From: Blastobasis lacticolella
Taxonomy: Eukaryota; Arthropoda; Insecta; Lepidoptera; Blastobasidae
Direction of reading: 5' to 3'
Assembly: GCA_905147135.1 (NCBI GenBank)
Contig: LR990049.1
Span: 6,775,428-6,839,427, forward strand
DNA: 64,000 bases
Shown: one piece after another, positions 58,630 through 64,000 of the stretch
How the letters are laid out: every line of letters starts with the position of its first letter
Numbering within the stretch: the first letter of the stretch is position 1
Position numbers and translations under genes: made by a program
Notes under the pieces: model-generated
Databases searched by the model: none
What the model saw: only the letters and a program-made list of their open reading frames with translations
Told to the model about the DNA's origin: nothing

Positions 58630-60322
58630 ACCTATATTTTTTTGACCAAAGCATGAAACTTTGTACAGTTGTTCCTTAGGCCAAAATAAGCCGTTTAAGA
58701 TCGGTAGCCCTCGGGCGCCGGAGGGGGGTGTTCAAAGTAGCGCTCCGCCCAGCTTCATTCTAAAAATTATACCTGCCCCTGTTTAGCTAATAGGTCAAAT
58801 ATGGTATTATTTTCGTATAAATCAATAACGTAGATTCATTTCTGATATTAAAAAATGCAATATCTCTAGCAGTTTTTTTAATTACGTAATATTCAAAACA
58901 ATCGTCACACTTTTTTTAAATTTAAGTCACCGTAAATATTAAACTGGTGTGTCTGTATATGGTAACAAAGCCCATTTAATGCAAATTTGAAAAAATATAA
59001 CTTTGAGGTACATTTACTAACAATAAGTAGTGCCTGTTGTGTCAGTTATATCTATGTTATATCTCTGTATTTCTTTATTGTGTGCAATAAATTGTTAAAT
59101 AAATGAATAAATAAAAAGCAAAAAAAATGTTTAACGTCGCGCGGCGGCAACTTTTTTCTGCAACATCCGAACGAAGAGCGCGTTCTAACGACGCACTGAC
59201 TGCCACTGACTGTGCTATCACTATGGTTGTCGATCATAAACATGAAGAAATGTGTATTACCTGACTGCCGAAGTAGGGTTATGTTTTTCGAGTGTATGTA
59301 TGTATGGGTGTGTATCTATTTTTCTACGGTTACCAACTATAAAGTTGGAGATGAAATTAAAGATAAAAAATGTAAACACACAACTGTCAATGTCAAATAG
59401 ACTATCCAGGGGTATAAAACCCCTTTGGTTTGCTTAACTAAATGGTTATGCATCATTCACACTTTTCAGTGTGCTTTACAATGGCTGGTAAACTTTCGAA
59501 AACGAAACAAATCAATTTTTCCCCATTTATTTTATTTATTAAAAACGTAATAAGTAACGCGGTAACTATTAGTAGTAATCCAAGAATACTAGTTAGAAAA
59601 CTTTAATATTAGAAAGAAGTGGCCGCCATTTTGAATCTTATATTGTTTTATGTATTTTTATTTGAGTAATTACTTTAATATATCTCGGCGTCGGTCAATC
59701 CCTTACTTTCCAAGCCTTTGCAATAATGTACTGTAACAACGAACCGAATGTTTAGAATTTCACAAAATTACCAGTGGCATAAATGAAAACTACCCATATT
59801 TTATTGAAACAGCACAAATATGTAACAAAGAAATATTATTCCCTATTGTATTCAGTAAAATATTCATATAATATTATTTAATTGAGAATGTAATAATTGT
59901 AATCAATATTTCAATTATTTTTAATAATCTACCATTTGGGTTATTTTTTTTATAGTGGCAACCCATTTGTTTACATTTTTGATCTTTAATTCGATCTCAT
60001 ACCTTAGTACGGTTTGTTTAATGGGTTTCAAAGTATGTTGTATCATTAGATTCATCTTAATTGCGAGAGTGACATAGGGTAGGTATACATGTGATTGACG
60101 CCAGCGTCATAAAATTACATAAATAGCATTGTATGTACCACGTTATGTATTAGCTAAACATGGGCAGTTATAATTTTTAGAATGAAGCCGGGCGGAGCGC
60201 TACTTTAAACACCCCCTCCGGCGCCAGAGGGGGGGCTCCCGAGGGCTACCGATCTTAAACGGCTTATTTTGGCCCAAGGAACAACTGTACAAAATTTCAT
60301 GCTTTGGTCAAAGAAATATAGG
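58630..60322. mobile_element. 1.7-kb element with about 165-bp TIRs
   Basis: Arms 58630-58792 and 60149-60322 are long inverted repeats (TTGACCAAAGCATGAAA, GTACAGTTGTTCCTT, AAAATAAGCCGTTTAAGATC, AGTAGCGCTCCGCCC). Inside lies a second inverted pair (about 59340-59410 and 59945-60010). One plus-strand stretch from 59241 reads MKKCVLPDCRSR, with a C-x4-C start reminiscent of a THAP-type DNA-binding domain, but it does not continue as one. No transposase is present, so it is non-autonomous. Confidence 0.6.
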
Positions 60323-61184
60323 TGTTTGCTCTTAGGTTTTAGTATTACGGATGATTACTATTCAAAAGTATAGGTTCTACTATTACGGATTATAAGAGGG
60401 AGAGTTTATAATATGCATCTGAAATGCTACATACTAATTCGTATGATTTATTTTTCTAATGGAGGCGGGTAAAACACGCGGTCGCAAAATTGTTATTACC
60501 TTGGGCAGCATACTATTAACCCCGGCTTTGAACTTTGAGTTTGAACCCCTCGCTAACTCAATAGCATTCTCGCCTTAAAATTATTATTTTACTCCCTTGA
60601 AAAAAACTACTCGAATTTTAGCCCAAAATTGAATGTCCCTCTTTTCTGGGACAATCATCCTTGGACGAAGTATTGTGGAGTAGTAAAGACACCACTGCAC
60701 AGAGGTGGTTGAGTGGCCCTGCTTTCGCGAGCGCGATCTTTCCGCTTTTTTGTACCATGACGTTTCAAGTTTTCATGTTCAAAACATTAAAAAAATCACC
60801 GCTCAAGTTCAAAACATAAAAAAAGCTCTGTACAAAAACATCAGTTAATTCTGTTAGCACAACAAACAATCGAACGTTCTATAACCATATCTTGGGCAAG
60901 TCCATGCCATATCTACAAACAAACCAAACTGCCTCGGGCGGACGTATAATAATAATAATACACATGCGCGACGTGGCAGTTTATGATTATCGACGCGCAC
61001 GTTCACGCCAGGCGCCGGCCGTACCCGGCCAGCATTTTGGCGCGCATATTTTGTCTGCGCGGCTCTGTCTGTAGACTCTTTACGTGTCTGTGGGCCGGGT
61101 GGGGCCACGCGGGGGGCCAGTGCGGATAATGGTTCGGAGCTGTGTACACGCATTTCGTTATCCCGCGCGACAAACTCTGTTATC

Positions 61185-61320
61185 ATGATGAGCAACAAGA
61201 AACTAATAGAATGTGTGAAGGAGTATACTTTTCTTTTCGATAAAAGTGATGAAAAATACGGCAATTGTAAGAAAAAGGACGACGCGTGGAACGAAATTGG
61301 GATGAAACTTAAAATGGACG
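61185..61320 (+). CDS. MADF gene exon 1
   Basis: Encodes MMSNKKLIECVKEYTFLFDK through EIGMKLKMD plus one base. The upstream 200 bases are CpG-rich, as expected of a promoter. Confidence 0.8.
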
Positions 61321-63184
61321 GTTAGTATAGTACTTAGCCTGTTTTTTTTTATTTAACGTACCCACCTAATTGCTTTCTTATTTTTATTTAAACAATATTG
61401 TAAAAATATACATATAATATTTCATTGCTTATTATTAATGTAAAGGAGAAAGGCCAAAAATATGTTTTTGAATAATTCTTATTTTGTTTTGTTAGCTATA
61501 ATACAGGGGTGGTTTAAACGCAAAGAAAAAAGAATGTGTATGTATAATTGATTATTTTTTTTTCAATTGTGGATTTAGGAGGACTACTTAGGACTGTAGT
61601 AATTTAATAAATCTAAAATGGTAGTATTACTTAAACATAAAAAATTAAGTAATAAGTATCATCTGCAAGTATTGTATCGGTTATTGTGCTTGTTGATGAT
61701 GCTAATGGCTGTGGTAACACTGTCTAATACACTTAGCTCCGATTATAACTTTTAAATTATTAAAATTTCTTATATTTTTTTATAAACAAAACACATTTTT
61801 GTATTAATCGCCTACGAAACTTCAATGCGCATCAAATATATTAGCCACTAAATTTGAAAGTGATGTTGTAATATTTTTTTAATGTTATACGGAAGACAAA
61901 GAGGCAAGCGAGCTACCTGATGGAAAGTGGTCACCACCGCTTCTGGACTTCAGCAACATCAGGGGTTGCCCACCTCTAAAGAAATGTTTGTATAGATTTT
62001 AATCTATAGGGTTTTTTGCCATGCTCCTTTTCTTTTGTCTTTCTGTTGTCTCAGCAACCCTTATTTCCTTTTATCATTCATTCTTTTATTTCATTCGGTC
62101 ATTCGCTCAGTAGTGAGCGCGCAAGATAAGTCTGCATTTGGCGACCCTGTCATAGTTGTTGTTGGTAGATCAGCTTGTTGGCTGTCTCACAAATTTAGTT
62201 CCACTTTCAGCCGCGAGCAAAATTATCTTGGGCGCTTTCTGCAGTGACACCAACTGATATATTCAGTCAAGGCAAAGAACTAATCCATGTTCAGTAAACA
62301 AAATCAGAACTATAGACGCCATCTACTGAACAGATAAGTTTTTGTTGTGAAACAAATGTAATATAATGAAATACTTCCACTTTACAGGCAGATAAAAAAT
62401 AATATTTTTGGTCAGCTACATATTTAATAGCCAGCTAAATTAGCCGCAATATGATGAGGTCTGATATCATCATCATATTTTAAGAGTCAAACTGTTGTCG
62501 ACGTTGTCGTGCAATCGCCATTATTTTCTCTTATCTGCTAGTTTCTTCACTTTGCGTTTCTCTTTAATTTCACTGAAATAGGCTACTGATCGAACTATAC
62601 GCAGTTATTATACAATTTTATTGCTGTTGGTTTCAGGAAAAGAGTGTAAAAGGAAATGGTCACTTCTGCGAGATGGCTTCAGACGTGCCGTTAAAAAGAA
62701 AAAGGATTGTTCCTGTGGTCCTGAGAAAAAATGGAAGTATGAAGACGACATGGCTTTTTTGTTCGAACACAACATAGTTAGTTTCGATAGAAGTTGGAAA
62801 AACAATGTTATACCAACTATTGTTAGTTTTGGTCCCCTCGGTGTTCATCCAGATCTTACGACATCAAGTCTTGATAAGGTTCAGGCAGAACCGTTTGTCA
62901 AGATCGAAGTTGATGACGAAATTATACAGCCACCTGACGTAAGTCAAAACATAAGAGCTCTATTGCCTCCTATCCACCCTCAGCCAATGGATGACATCGA
63001 GAAATTTTTTGCTGGGATCACGACCACTGTGCAATCTTTTCCGGTACAAGACAGAGCTCTTGCTAAAGCTAAAATATTCGAAGTAGTCTCGAAAATGGAA
63101 ATAGAAATACTGAGCAGACCATCTACTGCCTCCGCAACGTCGCCGTATATTTTGGAACCCAAGATAAAGAGGGAAAACTTTTGA
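61185..63184 (+). CDS. MADF-BESS domain protein
   Basis: Two exons, 61185-61320 and 62637-63184, join in phase (GAC G/GA AAA) to 227 residues. Residues 1-90 form an MADF DNA-binding domain: LIECVKEYTFLFDKSDEKYG, DDAWNEIGMKLKMD, GKECKRKWSLLRDGFRRAVK and WKYEDDMAFLFEH have the conserved Trp and Lys-Trp-Arg spacing. A BESS-like protein-interaction domain follows at about 160-200 (DDIEKFFAGITTTVQSFPVQ, FEVVSKMEIEI). The family contains transcription factors such as Adf1 and is expanded in insects. The ATG pair at 61185/61188 is the first in frame after a GC-rich leader. It lies opposite to and probably inside the Asap 5' intron. Donor GTTAGT, acceptor TTTCAG. Confidence 0.85.
61885..61985 (+). 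repeat. SINE family B copy in MADF intron
   Basis: TATACGGAAGACAAAGAGGC, AGCTACCTGATGGAAAGTGG and CATCAGGGGTTGCCC. Confidence 0.5.
62637..63184 (+). CDS. MADF gene exon 2
   Basis: Completes the MADF domain and carries the BESS-like region. Ends EPKIKRENF, stop TGA. The frame is open upstream to an in-frame ATG at 62621, which would drop the first half of MADF and is not preferred. Confidence 0.85.
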
Positions 63185-63445
63185 TACAAACCCTGCACGT
63201 TAAGGCGCAATACAGGATTTGCGCACCTGTAAAGTTATTTCAAATGAACGAGAACTTCTGCAAAAGGACATCTAATATACACCATATACAATACGACACC
63301 ATAGGATAATTTTTTGGATAATCATACTTAGTAGCCTCATGTGACAACAAATGGAGGTTCTGACGTGACGATAACGATAATATTTAAATCATGCCTGATG
63401 TATACTGTTCCTTTTTTTGGTCGAATTGTGTATTTTAATATTTTG

Positions 63446-63451
63446 AATAAA
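63446..63451 (+). terminator. Polyadenylation signal, MADF gene
   Basis: AATAAA about 260 bases after the stop codon. Confidence 0.45.
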
Positions 63452-63552
63452 ATATATTATACTTTTTTGCGAGAGTAATTGTTTAGTTAACAAGTTGTTC
63501 AGGTAGTGTCCAATATTAATTGTCCCTTTTAAATTATTATATATAATATGGC

Positions 63553-63645
63553 CAAACGGTTTACGACTCGAGGATGCCGAAGACTGGTCGAAGTGGAGAA
63601 GAAAGAGTAGGTAATATTGACCGCTAGGATGAGAATGATATAATA
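63553..63645 (+). repeat. LINE 3' end
   Basis: GACTCGAGGATGCCGAAGAC, TCGAAGTGGAGAAGAAAGAG and GCTAGGATGAGAATGATATA. Relative of 31655 and 42590. Confidence 0.5.
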
Positions 63646-63879
63646 TGGCCAATCAATTAGCTTTTATTTATCATTTTCATTTCGTTTATTGTATTCAACT
63701 TAACAAGTGTAAACTAGTGAAGAAAAAATGGGATACAAAATGCGCTCTTATATAGCTACTAAGATCCACGTTCAATCATAAAATCAGCTAATCTATGACT
63801 ATCCCGCGGGATCCTGGCTTTTTTTAACCCTGTGAGTCTGGGATACTTGGGAAAAATGTAGTTTCTGTGAAAAAATAAG

Positions 63880-63985
63880 AGGTGGGCAGCGCACTGGTGT
63901 TGCCGATGTCCTTAGGAGGCGGAGACCACTTTCAATCAGGTGGCCCGCTTGCCTGTTTGCCTACCGTATGCCATAAAAAAAAAAG
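63880..63985 (-). repeat. SINE family B copy at right edge
   Basis: Core AGGTGGCCCGCTTGCCTGTT and a TACCGTATGCCATAAAAAAA end. Confidence 0.5.
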
Positions 63986-64000
63986 TAACACAAGCTCCGG

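Noticed and set aside
60854..61264. 136-codon minus-strand frame
   Set aside because: Lies across the MADF promoter and first exon, with no recognisable domain; likely open by chance in GC-rich DNA.

Overview
The window is animal nuclear DNA, most likely from a moth or butterfly (Lepidoptera). The supporting signs are AT-rich sequence, introns of a few hundred bases to about 3 kb with GT/AG borders, many tRNA-headed SINE fragments, LINE 3' ends that finish in GAT repeats, and many small inverted-repeat elements. The order and species are inferred; the gene identities come from reading the proteins.

Layout. 1-22000: a 22 kb stretch with no gene I can support, made of SINE pieces, small DNA transposons, a 60-bp tandem repeat and hairpins. 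About 22013-22134: a possible TATA box and non-coding first exon for the next gene. 23048-25627 (+): an intact 859-residue leucine-rich-repeat membrane protein in one coding exon. 26137-35942 (-): a complete nine-exon gene for mitochondrial hydroxyacid-oxoacid transhydrogenase (iron-type alcohol dehydrogenase, ADHFE1/T3dh), 461 residues, with every splice phase closing. It runs tail-to-tail with the LRR gene. 35943-42106: non-coding, including about 3.5 kb with few repeats downstream of the next gene. 42107-55347 (-): the last eleven coding exons of an ASAP-type Arf GTPase-activating protein (PH, ArfGAP, ankyrin, proline-rich, SH3); its BAR-domain start is not seen and probably lies beyond the right edge. 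55348-61184: transposon-rich. 61185-63184 (+): a two-exon MADF-BESS protein of 227 residues, probably nested in a 5' intron of the ASAP gene on the opposite strand.

The three main genes have unrelated jobs: cell-surface recognition, mitochondrial hydroxyacid metabolism, and Arf/membrane/actin control. No operon-like cooperation is expected.

The most unusual features are two partial exon duplications that each copy the 3' part of a coding exon together with its splice donor. In the transhydrogenase gene, exon 7, which carries an iron-ligand histidine, has become a 151-bp tandem array of extra copies in the following intron. In the ASAP gene, the exon ending at 48467 has a diverged second copy ending at 48328 that is still open and in phase, so it could be an alternative exon. 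Both duplications abut a copy of the same SINE family. The window also has several long, perfect, short-loop palindromes, one of them inside a LINE reverse-transcriptase reading frame.
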